From: a halophilic archaeon SHRA6
GTDB lineage: Archaea; Halobacteriota; Halobacteria; Halobacteriales; Haloferacaceae
Length of the DNA stretch: 64,000 nucleotides
Direction: 5' to 3'
Assembly: GCA_005239175.1 (NCBI GenBank)
Contig: ML241294.1
Span: 879,275-943,274, forward strand
Part shown: positions 50,075-60,453 of the stretch, in pieces
How positions within the stretch are numbered: the first letter of the stretch is position 1
How the letters are laid out: every line of letters starts with the position of its first letter
Position numbers and translations under genes: made by a program
The notes under the pieces: model-generated
Databases searched by the model: none
The model's input: the letters and a program-made list of their open reading frames with translations, nothing else
What the model was told of the DNA's origin: nothing

Positions 50075-51820
50075 ATGAGCAAACAGGAGCCGCAGCCTGA
50101 CGCCGACCGGTTCGCCGGCCGCAAGGAGGCAAATCTACGGAGCAAAGACGTGACCGAAGGGGCCGAACGCGCGCCGCATCGGGCGATGTTCCGGGCAATG
50201 GGATTCGACGACGAGGACCTCTCTTCGCCGCTTGTCGGCGTGGCGAACCCGGCCGCAGACATCACACCGTGTAACGTTCATCTCGACGACGTGGCCGACG
50301 CCGCGATCGCCGGCACTGACGCGGCGGGGGGCATGCCGATCGAGTTCGGGACGATCACGATCTCGGATGCGATCTCGATGGGCACCGAGGGAATGAAAGC
50401 GTCGCTCATCTCCAGAGAGGTGATCGCTGACTCCGTCGAGCTCGTCTCCTTCGGCGAGCGGATGGACGGACTCGTCACCGTTGCCGGCTGTGACAAGAAC
50501 CTGCCCGGCATGATGATGGCCGCGATCCGAACTGATCTCCCGTCGGTGTTTCTGTACGGCGGCTCAATCATGCCCGGACACCACGATGGCCGCGATGTGA
50601 CGATCGTCCAGGTGTTCGAAGGCGTCGGCGCGTACGGACAGGGCGATATGGACGACGAGGAACTCGACCAGCTCGAACGCACCGCCTGTCCTGGCGCGGG
50701 CTCCTGTGGCGGGATGTTCACCGCAAACACGATGGCGTCGATCTCGGAGGCGCTCGGGCTCGCGCCGCTCGGCAGCGCCTCTGCGCCCGCAGAGGTCGAC
50801 GAGCGCTACGAAGTCGCCGAACGGGCCGGCGAACTCGTCCTCGAGTGCATCGAGAAGGATCGCCGCCCGTCGGATATCCTCTCACGGGAGTCCTTCGAGA
50901 ACGCGATCGCCGTCCAGACCGCGATCGGCGGCTCGACGAATGGCGTCTTGCACCTGCTCGCGCTCGCCGCCGAGGCGGGCGTCGACCTCTCGATCGAGGA
51001 CTTCGACGAGATCTCCAGACGAACCCCGAAGATCGCGGATATGCAACCCGGCGGCCAGAGCGTCATGAACGACCTCCACGAGCTCGGCGGCGTGCCGGTC
51101 GTCATCCGGCGGCTGCTGGAGGCGGGACTCATCCACGGCGACGCGATGACTGTCACTGGCCGGACGATCGCCGAGGAGCTCGAAACCCTCGATCTTCCAG
51201 ACGACGCAGAGATTGAAGCGGACTTCCTCTACACTGTCGAGGAGCCAAAACAGGCCGAGGGCGCGATCAAGATCCTCACCGGGAACCTCGCCCCAGGCGG
51301 CGCAGTGCTGAAAGTCACCGGTGACGACGCGTTCCACCACGTCGGTCCCGCGCGGATCTTCGAACACGAAGAGGACGCGATGGCGTACGTCCAACGTGGC
51401 GACATCGAATCCGGCGACGTGATCGTCATCCGCAACGAAGGCCCGAAAGGCGGTCCGGGAATGCGTGAGATGCTCGGCGTTACCGCGGCGGTTGTCGGCG
51501 CAGGTCACGAAGACGATGTGGCATTGCTCACCGACGGACGGTTCTCCGGTGGGACCCGCGGGCCGATGATCGGCCACATCGCACCCGAGGCCGCAATCGG
51601 CGGGCCGATTGGCCTCCTCGAAGACGGCGACGAGGTGACTGTCGACATTCCGAGCCGCGAGCTCTCTGTCGACCTGAGTGACGCAGAACTCGACGCTCGG
51701 CGTGAGGAGTGGGAGCCGCCAGCGCCGCAGTACAGCGGCGGTATTCTCGCGAAATACGCCCGAGACTTCGGTTCAGCGGCCGACGGCGCAATCACGAACC
51801 CAGGGCTCAAAAACGAGTAG
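50075..51820 (+). CDS. ilvD: Dihydroxy-acid dehydratase
   Basis: A 581-residue Fe-S enzyme of branched-chain amino acid synthesis, converting dihydroxy acids to 2-keto acids for valine and isoleucine. Visible are '[20 protein letters not shown]', '[20 protein letters not shown]', '[14 protein letters not shown]', '[18 protein letters not shown]' with cluster cysteines, and '[20 protein letters not shown]'. Length and order are normal. No other ilv or leu gene is adjacent; the regulator at 51869 follows after 48 bases. Confidence 0.97.
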   Translation: MSKQEPQPDADRFAGRKEANLRSKDVTEGAERAPHRAMFRAMGFDDEDLSSPLVGVANPAADITPCNVHLDDVADAAIAGTDAAGGMPIEFGTITISDAISMGTEGMKASLISREVIADSVELVSFGERMDGLVTVAGCDKNLPGMMMAAIRTDLPSVFLYGGSIMPGHHDGRDVTIVQVFEGVGAYGQGDMDDEELDQLERTACPGAGSCGGMFTANTMASISEALGLAPLGSASAPAEVDERYEVAERAGELVLECIEKDRRPSDILSRESFENAIAVQTAIGGSTNGVLHLLALAAEAGVDLSIEDFDEISRRTPKIADMQPGGQSVMNDLHELGGVPVVIRRLLEAGLIHGDAMTVTGRTIAEELETLDLPDDAEIEADFLYTVEEPKQAEGAIKILTGNLAPGGAVLKVTGDDAFHHVGPARIFEHEEDAMAYVQRGDIESGDVIVIRNEGPKGGPGMREMLGVTAAVVGAGHEDDVALLTDGRFSGGTRGPMIGHIAPEAAIGGPIGLLEDGDEVTVDIPSRELSVDLSDAELDARREEWEPPAPQYSGGILAKYARDFGSAADGAITNPGLKNE

Positions 51821-51837
51821 CTGTCCGAGGGAGCTAC

Positions 51838-51846
51838 GTTTTTATC
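51838..51846 (+). promoter_or_regulatory. TATA-like box of the bat-type gene
   Basis: GTTTTTATC is centred about 27 bases upstream of the ATG at 51869. It lets the regulator be transcribed independently of ilvD. Confidence 0.5.
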
Positions 51847-51868
51847 TGCCGGCGCGTTTAGTAGGGTA

Positions 51869-52528
51869 ATGAGTGTCCGTGTCGAGTTTAGCGTCCCTGC
51901 CAGCGCCTGCGCGCTCGGTCGATCGCTTGGTGACAATCCCGAGCTGTCGATAGAACTCGATCGGATCGTCCCGACCGACTCGACGATCATGCCCTTCTTT
52001 TGGCTCTGGGGTCCTGATGTCGAGTCGTTCTGTGCGGCCGCCCGCGAAGAGCCGGCGATCGAGACGCTTACCATCATTGATGAGGTCGACAACGGAGCGC
52101 TGTTCCGTGCGCGGTGGGATCCCGACGCGGTTGGAACGCTCCGATCGATCACTGACACCGACGGTGTGCTTCTGGACGCGCGTGCAGACACAACGGGCTG
52201 GGCTTTCGAGGTCCGGTTTGCAGACAGCGAACAGACGAGCCGATTTCGGGAGCTGTGTGCGAAACGCGACGTCCCGATTCAGGTGACCCGCGTGCGTACC
52301 GGCGCAGAACGACCGACACACGATGGCTATCGGTTGACCGACGAACAATCAGAAGCGCTCGCGGCAGCGTATCGGCTGGGCTTTTTCACAGAGCCCCGAT
52401 CGGCAACACTGGAAGAGCTTGCGGACGAACTCGGCATCTCACCACGTGCGGTCGCCGGCCGGCTTCGGCGCGGACAAGCAACACTGCTCGAAGAAACTGG
52501 ACTCGCTGAAGTTGCGGCTGTGCAGTGA
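51869..52528 (+). CDS. bat-type helix-turn-helix regulator
   Basis: A 219-residue transcription factor. Residues 1-~150 form the GAF-like effector region of bacterio-opsin-activator proteins ('FSVPASACALGRSLGDNPEL', 'ETLTIIDEVDNGALFRARWD'). The C-terminal HTH-10 is 'LTDEQSEALAAAYRLGFFTE' followed by 'LEELADELGISPRAVAGRLR'. It is a paralogue of the regulator at 14381-15046. Targets are unknown; its own TATA-like box suggests independent expression. Confidence 0.9.
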   Translation: MSVRVEFSVPASACALGRSLGDNPELSIELDRIVPTDSTIMPFFWLWGPDVESFCAAAREEPAIETLTIIDEVDNGALFRARWDPDAVGTLRSITDTDGVLLDARADTTGWAFEVRFADSEQTSRFRELCAKRDVPIQVTRVRTGAERPTHDGYRLTDEQSEALAAAYRLGFFTEPRSATLEELADELGISPRAVAGRLRRGQATLLEETGLAEVAAVQ

Positions 52529-52598
52529 GACGAAAAATGCGGTAGAAATCGCACCGGTTCCAAATCGATTCTCTTGTGGGGGGGTGCCTGCGACGACG

Positions 52599-52650
52599 AC
52601 AGGAGGGTGATCCTCACAGAGGTGCCCGAGGTTCGCTGTCACCCTCCTGT
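52599..52650. terminator. 12-bp inverted repeat between convergent genes
   Basis: ACAGGAGGGTGA (52599-52610) and its exact complement TCACCCTCCTGT (52639-52650) enclose 28 bases. It lies between the bat-type gene and the 3' end of the lut gene, so it could form an RNA hairpin that ends both transcripts. No T-run follows, so termination is not certain. Confidence 0.5.
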
Positions 52651-52747
52651 GTCAGCTATACCTATGGCTCCGTTCTGATTGGGCCTATCCGTTCAGCGCT
52701 GAATCCGTTTATATAGTATCGGGCGTTGCCGCCGATCGAGACGGCAG

Positions 52748-54958
52748 TCAGTCAGCCGGATCAATCACCATCACGGGGTGTTCGCTCTCTCGAGTCAGCA
52801 GATCGGACAGCTGTTCGACACAGGAGGTTCCACTGGCAACAACCCGCCGATTGCGCGCCGGGTCACGCTCAAACTGCTCGCGGAGCCGATCGCCGACGTC
52901 CATGCTCAGCTCGTAGTACTGGCGTTTGTATCCGAAGCTGCCGGCCATGCCACAGCACTCAACGTCGCTTTCGAGCACGTCGTATCCAAGTTCCGAAAGC
53001 ACCGCGGTTGTATACACCTCGAGCCCGAGCGTTCGCTGTTGGCAGTGGGCGTGATATGCGATCGCCTCGCCACCCGACCGTAACTGATCTGGATCCGCGC
53101 CGTTTTCGAGCAGTCCGTAGATGTACTCGAACAGCTCGTAGCTGTTCGAAGACAGCCGCTCGTAGGACGGCGCAGGCAGCAGCCGCTCGTACTCGCGGGT
53201 AAACATCGCCAGATCCGACGGTTCAATGACCACAACGTCCCGACCGGCGTCGATCGGCTCTGCCAGCGCCGCAAACACCTCGCTTGCGCGGCGATCGGCC
53301 GTCGACACCATTCCCTGCGACAGCGGGGCGCGGCCGCTTTCTGGGACCGATGGAATCGTCACGTGGACGTCGAGCGCTTCGAGCACGCGGACGGCTGCCT
53401 TCCCGCGATCGACGGCGACGTGGTTCGTGTACACGTCTGCGTACAGGACAACTTCTCTGTCGGCGTCGGCAAGTGATACCTGACAGCCGCCGCGGCTGGC
53501 AAACCATCCCCGAAGCGTCTCCCGTTCGAATGAGGGAAGCTCACGCCGGCTATCGATACCGACGAGCCGCTCCATCGCCGATCGAACGGGACTGAGTGAC
53601 GCGATCGCATTCGATAGCGGTGCGGTCGCACTCCCAAGTTTCGCGAGCGTTCCATAGTTACCGAAGAGGCGTTTCTGGAGGTCAATTCCGCTTGGCTCCT
53701 CATCAGGGACGAGCTCCTCGTAGAGGAACTCAAAGCGGCTCGGATCCCCCCCACGGTTGAGCCGATCGCGGACAACGGTGTTGATCCACGGAATGTCGAT
53801 CCCCACCGGACACTGGTTCACACACCGCGAACAGCCAGTACAGAGATCGTTGAACGTGGCCGCCGAGTCGTAGCCGTGGACACCAGCTTCCCAGCCGGTC
53901 GCGATGCCGCCGGAGTACGTCTCCCCGCCGAAGGCGTGCCCGCCGACACTCTGGAAGTTCGCACATGAGTTCGCACACGCCGAACACCGGATACAGTACA
54001 GCGTCTCTCGCAGGTCGTCGTCTTCGCGCATGGCCATCCGGCCGTTGTCGATCAACACGAGGTGGAACGCACGGTCGTCGTCGCGATCGGCGAACGCCAC
54101 GTCCGGCTCGTCAACATCGACAACCGGTGAATCGACCGGCGGGGTGAGAAGCGAAATGTACGAGGTGATATCCTGGCCGGTCCCCGATCGACCGATCAGC
54201 TCGATGAACGGCGAGAGGTCTTCGACGGACGGGACGATCTTTTCGACCCCAGCGACGGCAACGTGCGTGTCGGGGACAACAGCTGTTTTTCGGGCATTAC
54301 CCTCGCTCGTGACAAGCATAATTGTGCCCGAGTCGGCAGTAATGAAGTTCGCGCCGGTCATCCCAACGTCAGCCTCGCGAATTTGTTCACCGAGCTTCTC
54401 GCGGGCGAACATGGTGAGTTCTTCAGCAGTTTCGAGCGGCTCGTCGGGATCGAACAGCTCGTTGAACAGGCGGGCGATCTCCTCGCGGGACTTGTGGATC
54501 GCGGGCGCGACAATGTGTGAGGGCGCTTCGTCGGCCAGTTGCAGCACCCACTCGCCGAGATCGGTCTCGACGACATCGACGCCGTCGGCTTCGAGCGCCT
54601 CGTTAACCTCGAGTTCCTCGCTCGTCATCGATTTGGATTTGACGAGTCGATCAGCCTCGGCCTCGCTGGCGACCTCGCGAATGTAGCGGTTGGCATCTGC
54701 CGCGTCGCTCGCGAGGTAGACCGTCCCGCCGTTGGCCTCGACGCGCGCGGTGACTTCGTCAATAAGTTCAGGCAGCCGCTCAATCGCGTCCGCTTTAATC
54801 TCGCGCGCGCGGTGTTTCAGTCCCTCGTAGTCCTCAAGATCAGCGACGGAGTCGTAACGACCCTGGTTGAATCCGAGCGTGTTCTCCTCGACGGCTGCGC
54901 CCTCGGTTCGAAGCAGGTGACGGATGCGATCGGCCGTCGCCTCGCGGGCGTCACTCAT
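52748..54958 (-). CDS. Lactate-oxidation-type fusion: LUD domain, two [4Fe-4S] motifs, CCG domain (LutB/LutA-like)
   Basis: A 736-residue cytoplasmic protein. Residues ~60-300 are a LUD domain ('GANFITADSGTIMLVTSEGN'). Ferredoxin clusters follow at ~322-333 ('CIRCSACANSC') and ~373-384 ('CTGCSRCVNQCPVGIDIPW'). The C-terminal ~250 residues have the CCG pattern ('YHAHCQQRTLGLE', 'VECCGMAGSFG', 'SGTSCVEQLS'). In bacteria LutA and LutB are separate; here they are fused. With LutC this forms an Fe-S complex that oxidises lactate to pyruvate. The ATG overlaps the upstream LutC-type gene by four bases. Two lactate permease genes are close by. Confidence 0.9.
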   Translation of the reverse strand: MSDAREATADRIRHLLRTEGAAVEENTLGFNQGRYDSVADLEDYEGLKHRAREIKADAIERLPELIDEVTARVEANGGTVYLASDAADANRYIREVASEAEADRLVKSKSMTSEELEVNEALEADGVDVVETDLGEWVLQLADEAPSHIVAPAIHKSREEIARLFNELFDPDEPLETAEELTMFAREKLGEQIREADVGMTGANFITADSGTIMLVTSEGNARKTAVVPDTHVAVAGVEKIVPSVEDLSPFIELIGRSGTGQDITSYISLLTPPVDSPVVDVDEPDVAFADRDDDRAFHLVLIDNGRMAMREDDDLRETLYCIRCSACANSCANFQSVGGHAFGGETYSGGIATGWEAGVHGYDSAATFNDLCTGCSRCVNQCPVGIDIPWINTVVRDRLNRGGDPSRFEFLYEELVPDEEPSGIDLQKRLFGNYGTLAKLGSATAPLSNAIASLSPVRSAMERLVGIDSRRELPSFERETLRGWFASRGGCQVSLADADREVVLYADVYTNHVAVDRGKAAVRVLEALDVHVTIPSVPESGRAPLSQGMVSTADRRASEVFAALAEPIDAGRDVVVIEPSDLAMFTREYERLLPAPSYERLSSNSYELFEYIYGLLENGADPDQLRSGGEAIAYHAHCQQRTLGLEVYTTAVLSELGYDVLESDVECCGMAGSFGYKRQYYELSMDVGDRLREQFERDPARNRRVVASGTSCVEQLSDLLTRESEHPVMVIDPAD

Positions 54959-55473
54959 TGGCTGCCCTCCGTGTCTGTGGAGAGAATAACCACGTGAACC
55001 TCCTTCGGGCCGTGTGCACCCCGCACGAGTGCACCCATGTCGGCGGTCGCGCTCGGTCCCGTTGCGATAATCGCACTCTCGCCGTCACGCAGCCGCGGTC
55101 CAAGCCGATCGATCGCGCCGGCCATACTGTCGACGATGTCGCTCTCGCGAACCACCGGCACGTGGAGATCAGTGAACAGACTCACCTGCTCGGAACCATC
55201 GGGCCGGCTGGGAAGCACGACACTGCCGTACGCGCTGATTCCCATCGAGGCGGCGGTAACGGTCGTCTGTGCGGCCTCTAGGGTCCGCGGCGTTGGCTCG
55301 GTATCGACGACATCGGGGACGGACACGTCAGCGAACGGAAGCGGCGTTCCGACACACGGTGGCTCGACGATCGTTTCGATCGTCTCCGTGAATCCGGCTG
55401 GGTCGGTCCGCGTGACGGCCACGTCGAGATCCTCGAGCGATCGAGTGAACCGATCGATAGGTGATGCACTCAT
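54955..55473 (-). CDS. LutC-type LUD domain protein
   Basis: A 172-residue protein of the LutC/YkgG family, with 'ASMGISAYGSVVLPSRPDGS', 'PVVRESDIVDSMAGAIDRLG' and 'SAIIATGPSATADMGALVRG'. In Bacillus-type lactate oxidation LutC is the third component of LutABC. It is first in the operon and overlaps the Fe-S fusion gene by ATGA, giving a two-gene lutC-lutAB order. A TATA-like box lies 26 bases upstream of its ATG. Confidence 0.9.
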   Translation of the reverse strand: MSASPIDRFTRSLEDLDVAVTRTDPAGFTETIETIVEPPCVGTPLPFADVSVPDVVDTEPTPRTLEAAQTTVTAASMGISAYGSVVLPSRPDGSEQVSLFTDLHVPVVRESDIVDSMAGAIDRLGPRLRDGESAIIATGPSATADMGALVRGAHGPKEVHVVILSTDTEGSQ

Positions 55474-56117
55474 ACCTTGATCCTTCGCTGGGACGGATTT
55501 TACTGTTCTGTTGGTTCACACATTTTATTCATTTGTATTTAGGGAGGAAAAAAAAGAAGTCGAACTCCCAGCTCAGATCACAACCAAATCCGCGGACGGT
55601 GCGAGGTGACGAGTCAATCGGCCGAATGATAACGACTGAGCCTGTCGCACGAGTGACTACCGTTGTGTGCACTGGCCAGTACCGTTGTGTGTATAGCCAA
55701 TAGTTTTGACTGTAGTGGCATCTGGAACGCAAAACCAGATAGTGTAGAAGTACAAATATCAATATCCTATAATATTCTATTAAATTTTGAAGCAAAATAT
55801 CGCATTATTTCACCACCGTACTCAAAATTAATGGCCAGAACTATAATATATTTTATCTTTTTGAGGCAGCGAAAGAACAACTACGATGCGAGTGACAAAA
55901 TCAGCAAGACGATCGGCCCATTCAGAAACACCGTAAGTCGCGTTTTTTGGACTTTTAGAGGATCTGCCTCTCGTTCTCTGAATTTACGAGAGGGTGAGTA
56001 ACGATAATTATAAATACCAGTCGTTTCATGCCATAGCCATGCCAGCACAGACATGGTATGGCACGGCACTGCACGACAGAAGAACACCCATCGGTCGATC
56101 GAACGGGGGTGAACACT
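55474..56117. other. Divergent control region between lut genes and lctP
   Basis: About 640 bases, much of it AT-rich (55740-56020). It holds a direct repeat TACCGTTGTGTG (55669-55680 and 55681-55694 region), the lut promoter, a TATA-like TATAAATA near 56010 for the permease, and long A/T tracts near 55545-55560. No gene seen. It is the likely site for co-regulation of lactate uptake and oxidation. Confidence 0.45.
55495..55503 (-). promoter_or_regulatory. TATA-like box of the lut operon
   Basis: On the minus strand AGTAAAATC is centred about 26 bases before the ATG at 55473, typical of a leaderless start. Confidence 0.5.
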
Positions 56118-57908
56118 GTGGCTAGTCCGGTTGAGCTGCTCGCTGCAGCGGCTCCGTTGGTCCTCGCAGGGGTGCTCCTCGTCGGGTTCCTGTGGCCGGC
56201 CACGCGGGCGATGCCGATCGCTTGGCTGACGGCCGTGGTGATCGGGTTTACCGTCTGGGGAATGCCGGTCGAGTGGATCCTCGCTGCATCGATCGCAGGA
56301 GCGATGACGGCAGTACAGATCCTGTGGATCGTCTTTGGGGCGCTGTTGTTGTTGTATACGCTGACGCAAGCCGGCGCGTTCGATCGAATTAATCAGGGAT
56401 TCGCCCGGATCAGCGACGATCGGCGGGTACAGGTGATCTTACTCGGCTTTTTCCTCGCAGCGTTCATCGAGGGAGCCGCCGGGTTCGGCACGCCCGCAGC
56501 GGTCGTCGCCCCGCTGCTTTTGGCACTCGGATTCCCCGCGCTCGCGGCGGTTATCGCCGCGTTGATCGGTCACGTCCTCGCGGTCACGTACGGCGCGGTC
56601 GGAACCCCGATTATCATCGGGATCGAAAATCCGCTTGCCGCCTCCGAGGCAACCAACGAGGCGATCACCGCTGCGGGATACACCGTGCAGGGATACTCTG
56701 TTGAAGTAGCGGTGTGGGCAGCAACGTATCACGCGATCGCTGGCTTCGTGCTGCCGCTTTTCGCGGTCGGGATGATCGTGTACTTCTTCGGCGATCCAGA
56801 CGAGCGGAGCCTCAAACCGGCCTGGGAGGTCGCCCCGCTTGCGCTGTTTTCCGGCATTTCGTTTGTGGTTCCCTACTGGCTGTCCGCACAGATCAGCGCG
56901 GAGTTCCCGTCGCTCATCGGTGCAATGGTCGGCGGCGCGATTGTCGTGACCACGCTCAAAGCTGGATACCTCGTCCCCGACGAAGAGTGGGACTTCCCGC
57001 CGCGATCGGAGTGGCCGAGCCACTGGGTCGGGACGATCGAACCCGGTGAGGCCGACTCGGGCGTCCCCCGACGAGCCGGCGATGCAGCCGTTGCCGATGG
57101 CGGCACTGCGACCACGGATGTCCACGACATCTCGTTGCTCCGAGCGTGGACGCCGTACGTGCTTCTCGTTGCGTTACTCGTAATCACTCGCGTCGTTGAA
57201 CCGCTGCCGGGCTTCCTGCAGGGAGAACCACTTGAGATCGGCGGGACCGTGATAACCGCCCATCAGTTCATTTTCACCACAACGTGGAACGAGATTCTCG
57301 GAACGTCGCTGGACGGCGGAATCAGCTGGGTGTACGTCCCCGGCTTCTGGCTCGTCGTCTGTGCGATCGTGGCAATTCCGCTGTACGGAATGAACGGCTC
57401 ACAGGTCAAGGCTGCATGGGCTGAGGCTGCCCAGAAGCTCATCTCGCCGTTCATTGCGCTCGTGTTTGTGATCCCGATGGTCCAGATTATGCTCCAGTCA
57501 GGTGCACACGCCGCCGGCGTCGAGAGCATGATCTTCGTGTTGGCACAGGCGACTGCCGACCTCGTCGGGCCGGCGTATCCGTTCATTTCAGCGTTGATCG
57601 GCGCGCTCGGCGCGGCGATGGCCGGCTCGAACACCGTCTCGAACATCACTTTCGGTGGCTTCCAGTTCGAGGCCGCCACACAGCTCGGATTACCGACACA
57701 GCTCATGGTCGGCGCACAGGCTGTCGGTGGGGCGATCGGTAATCTCGTTGCGATCCACAACGTCGTCGCGGCGGTCGCAACTGTCGGGCTTGTCGGTCAG
57801 GAAGGGCGAGTTATCCGGTTGAACCTCATCCCGCTTTGTTACTACGCGACAGCAGTCGGGGTGTTGGCACTGCTGTTTAGCTACGTGTTCTTCCCGGGAC
57901 TGTTCTGA
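56118..57908 (+). CDS. lctP: L-lactate permease (LctP family), first copy
   Basis: A 596-residue polytopic transporter, about 12-14 TM helices, importing lactate (and probably glycolate) with protons. Conserved pieces are '[20 protein letters not shown]', '[20 protein letters not shown]', '[20 protein letters not shown]', '[20 protein letters not shown]' and '[11 protein letters not shown]'. I choose GTG 56118 because the N-terminus ('[20 protein letters not shown]') then aligns with the second permease and GGGGGTGA lies seven bases upstream; an ATG at 56058 would add an unlikely tail. It stands opposite the lut operon. Confidence 0.94.
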   Translation: MASPVELLAAAAPLVLAGVLLVGFLWPATRAMPIAWLTAVVIGFTVWGMPVEWILAASIAGAMTAVQILWIVFGALLLLYTLTQAGAFDRINQGFARISDDRRVQVILLGFFLAAFIEGAAGFGTPAAVVAPLLLALGFPALAAVIAALIGHVLAVTYGAVGTPIIIGIENPLAASEATNEAITAAGYTVQGYSVEVAVWAATYHAIAGFVLPLFAVGMIVYFFGDPDERSLKPAWEVAPLALFSGISFVVPYWLSAQISAEFPSLIGAMVGGAIVVTTLKAGYLVPDEEWDFPPRSEWPSHWVGTIEPGEADSGVPRRAGDAAVADGGTATTDVHDISLLRAWTPYVLLVALLVITRVVEPLPGFLQGEPLEIGGTVITAHQFIFTTTWNEILGTSLDGGISWVYVPGFWLVVCAIVAIPLYGMNGSQVKAAWAEAAQKLISPFIALVFVIPMVQIMLQSGAHAAGVESMIFVLAQATADLVGPAYPFISALIGALGAAMAGSNTVSNITFGGFQFEAATQLGLPTQLMVGAQAVGGAIGNLVAIHNVVAAVATVGLVGQEGRVIRLNLIPLCYYATAVGVLALLFSYVFFPGLF

Positions 57909-58001
57909 ACCTAGCAGGTGTCGACCGGTCGGCCCGCATTCGGCGATCGGTGCGGCACCGTCTATCAAGAGTTACGAACAGTGGCCTGATCGGTGAGGCG
58001 G

Positions 58002-58577
58002 TCACCCAAGCGTGGGTGTAAACCGATCGCCGCCAAGAAGCTGCCAGATCTGTCCGCGCTCCTCGGGCGGGTCAACGCCGGGGAGTTCTTTCAGCGCTGG
58101 CTGGATGGCGTTCCACCAGCCGTCTGGCGTTTCGAACGCCGCCGGGTGATCAGGGTACACGTGTTCAATAAAATCAGATTTTTTCGCGCTTGGATTGTCC
58201 GCGAGGTAGTCGTAGGCTGCCCGGAGCGCCCGGCGACGTTTACGAAGGGTTTCGCCGGTTCCGGGGAGGTCGACGCTGTCGATCGCGTTCTCGACAGGCG
58301 ATCGCTCGGGCTGGCGGCCGCTCGGGGCTGCTTCGATCGGGATCCACCAGACCCGGCCTCGTGCACCCACCTTCCGTGTGGCGAGCACGCCCTCGTCGAC
58401 GAGCACATTGAGCTTGTTGTGAGCGGTTCGACGCGAGCAATCAAGGACATCCATCACGTCGCTTGCGGTGACTGGCCGGGCCACATCCTCGCGCGAATCG
58501 AAGGCCTCGAGGGCGGCCTCCGGCGGGATCCGGCCGACATACTGCCCGTTCGCGTTTCGCTCGCGATCCTCGGTCAT
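58002..58577 (-). CDS. HTH regulator of the lactate module
   Basis: A 191-residue cytoplasmic protein with an N-terminal winged helix: 'PVTASDVMDVLDCSRRTAHN' and 'KLNVLVDEGVLATRKVGARG', followed by a helical C-terminal part ('KRRRALRAAYDYLADNPSAK', 'FIEHVYPDHPAAFETPDGWW'). It lies between the two lactate permeases, divergent from the second by about 95 bases, so it probably controls one or both. The ATG at 58577 is clear. The effector may be lactate, by position only. Confidence 0.85.
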   Translation of the reverse strand: MTEDRERNANGQYVGRIPPEAALEAFDSREDVARPVTASDVMDVLDCSRRTAHNKLNVLVDEGVLATRKVGARGRVWWIPIEAAPSGRQPERSPVENAIDSVDLPGTGETLRKRRRALRAAYDYLADNPSAKKSDFIEHVYPDHPAAFETPDGWWNAIQPALKELPGVDPPEERGQIWQLLGGDRFTPTLG

Positions 58578-58671
58578 GTCTCAATGATCGATGTCCGACT
58601 GCAAAAAACCCGCCACCAGCCAAGAGTATCAACAACTGTTATGATGGATCACCGCACAGGGTGAAGTATCC

Positions 58672-60450
58672 GTGACAGCACCGACCACCGTTGCCCTTGC
58701 GGCACTCCCACTCGTACTCGTCGGTGTGCTGCTCGTTGGCCTGCTGTGGCCAGCAACGCGGGTTATGCCGATCGCATGGCTTTCGGCGCTTGTGGTCGGA
58801 TACACCGTCTGGGAGGTGCCGCCGGTGTGGCTCGCGGCGGCAACGATCGAGGGCGTGATCACCGCGCTCCAGATCCTGTTCATCGTGTTCGGTGCGCTCG
58901 TGTTACTGTACACAATGCTTCGGGCAGGGGCATTCGACGCGCTCAATCGTGGCTTTACACGCATCAGCGACGATCGACGGGTACAGGTGATCTTACTCGG
59001 CTTTTTCCTCGCGGCGTTTATTGAAGGGGCGGCCGGGTTCGGCACGCCCGCAGCGGTCGTCGCCCCGCTGCTTTTAGGACTGGGCTTTCCCGCACTCGCG
59101 GCCGTCATCGCTGCACTGGTCGGCCACGTCGTTGCCGTCACCTACGGTGCGGTTGGAACGCCCATCATCGTGGGGATTCGAGAACCACTCGAAGCCGTCG
59201 CGCGAACCAACCTCTCGATTACCAGCGAGGGATTAACCGCCGCGGAGTTTTCTGTCAACGTCGCCCAGTGGGCGGCGACGTACCACCTCATTGCAGGTGT
59301 TGGGATCCCATTCATCGCTGTCGGCATGGTCGTCTACTTCTTCGGCGACCCTGACGAACGGAGTCTGGCACCGGCGATCGAGGTCGCGCCGCTTTGTCTG
59401 TTTGCCGGGGTCGCGTTTGTCGTTCCCTACTGGCTGTCCGCACAGGTCAGCGCAGAACTGCCGGCGCTCGTTGGGTCGATCGTCGGGGCAACGATCGTAC
59501 TCGTGACGCTGCAGGCGGGGTATTTTCTGCCCGACACCGAGTGGGAGTTCCCGCCGCGATCGGAGTGGCCGAGTCACTGGACCGGTTCGATCGAACGGGG
59601 CGACGTTGAGGGGGCGCTGGCGGTCGAGCATGAGATGACGATCCGCCGTGCGTGGTCGCCGTACCTGATCGTAATCGGCCTGCTTGTGCTCACGCGGATG
59701 GTCGATCCGGTCGGCGCGTTGATGCAAGGCGAAACGGTCTCGGTAATCGGCTACGAGTTTACGCCCCACATTGGGGCGATCAGCGGTGCTTTTGGGACGA
59801 TTTCGGTCGGGCTGTTTGGGATCGAGTGGAAGACGATCCTCGGGACTGAACTCACCAACGGCATCAACCTTTTTTATATACCCGGGACGTGGCTGCTCGT
59901 GAGCGCGATCGCAGCGATTCCGCTGTTTGGGATGTCGACGGAGACGGCAAAGCGGGCCTGGATCGAGGCCGCGGGTCGCCTCGCTACCCCGCTCGTCGCG
60001 TTGACGTTTGTCCTTGCGATGGTTCAAGTGATGCTCCAGTCGGGTGCCCACGATCCGAATGTCGAGAGCATGATTGTCGTCCTCGCGACCGCGACCGCCG
60101 ATCTGCTCGGCCCGGCGTACCCGGCTGTCGCAGCGTTGATCGGCGCGCTCGGCGCAGCGCTCGTTGGCTCAAACACCGTGAGCAACGCAACATTCGGCCC
60201 GTTTCAGTTCGTCGCCGCCGAAAATCTCGATCTCTCACGAGAGTTGATCGTTGGCGCACAGGCCGTCGGCGGGGCGATCGGCAACCTCGTGGCGATCCAT
60301 AACGTCGTCGCCGCGCTCGCAACGGTTGGGCTCGTCGGCCAGGAGGGCCGGGTTGTTCGATTGAATCTCGTGGCGGTGGCGTACTATACGATCGTTGTCG
60401 GCGTACTCACGATGGTGTTCGTCTATGTGGTGTTCCCGGAGACGTTTTGA
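58672..60450 (+). CDS. lctP: L-lactate permease (LctP family), second copy
   Basis: A 592-residue paralogue of the product of 56118-57908 with the same order of motifs ('[20 protein letters not shown]', '[20 protein letters not shown]', '[20 protein letters not shown]', 'GALGAALVGSNTVSNATFGP'). The start is a GTG at 58672 preceded by AGGGTGA, the same arrangement as in the first copy. Some stretches of the two genes are identical in DNA over 30-44 bases while others differ, pointing to duplication with later gene conversion. It may differ in affinity or regulation. Confidence 0.94.
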   Translation: MTAPTTVALAALPLVLVGVLLVGLLWPATRVMPIAWLSALVVGYTVWEVPPVWLAAATIEGVITALQILFIVFGALVLLYTMLRAGAFDALNRGFTRISDDRRVQVILLGFFLAAFIEGAAGFGTPAAVVAPLLLGLGFPALAAVIAALVGHVVAVTYGAVGTPIIVGIREPLEAVARTNLSITSEGLTAAEFSVNVAQWAATYHLIAGVGIPFIAVGMVVYFFGDPDERSLAPAIEVAPLCLFAGVAFVVPYWLSAQVSAELPALVGSIVGATIVLVTLQAGYFLPDTEWEFPPRSEWPSHWTGSIERGDVEGALAVEHEMTIRRAWSPYLIVIGLLVLTRMVDPVGALMQGETVSVIGYEFTPHIGAISGAFGTISVGLFGIEWKTILGTELTNGINLFYIPGTWLLVSAIAAIPLFGMSTETAKRAWIEAAGRLATPLVALTFVLAMVQVMLQSGAHDPNVESMIVVLATATADLLGPAYPAVAALIGALGAALVGSNTVSNATFGPFQFVAAENLDLSRELIVGAQAVGGAIGNLVAIHNVVAALATVGLVGQEGRVVRLNLVAVAYYTIVVGVLTMVFVYVVFPETF

Positions 60451-60453
60451 GGT

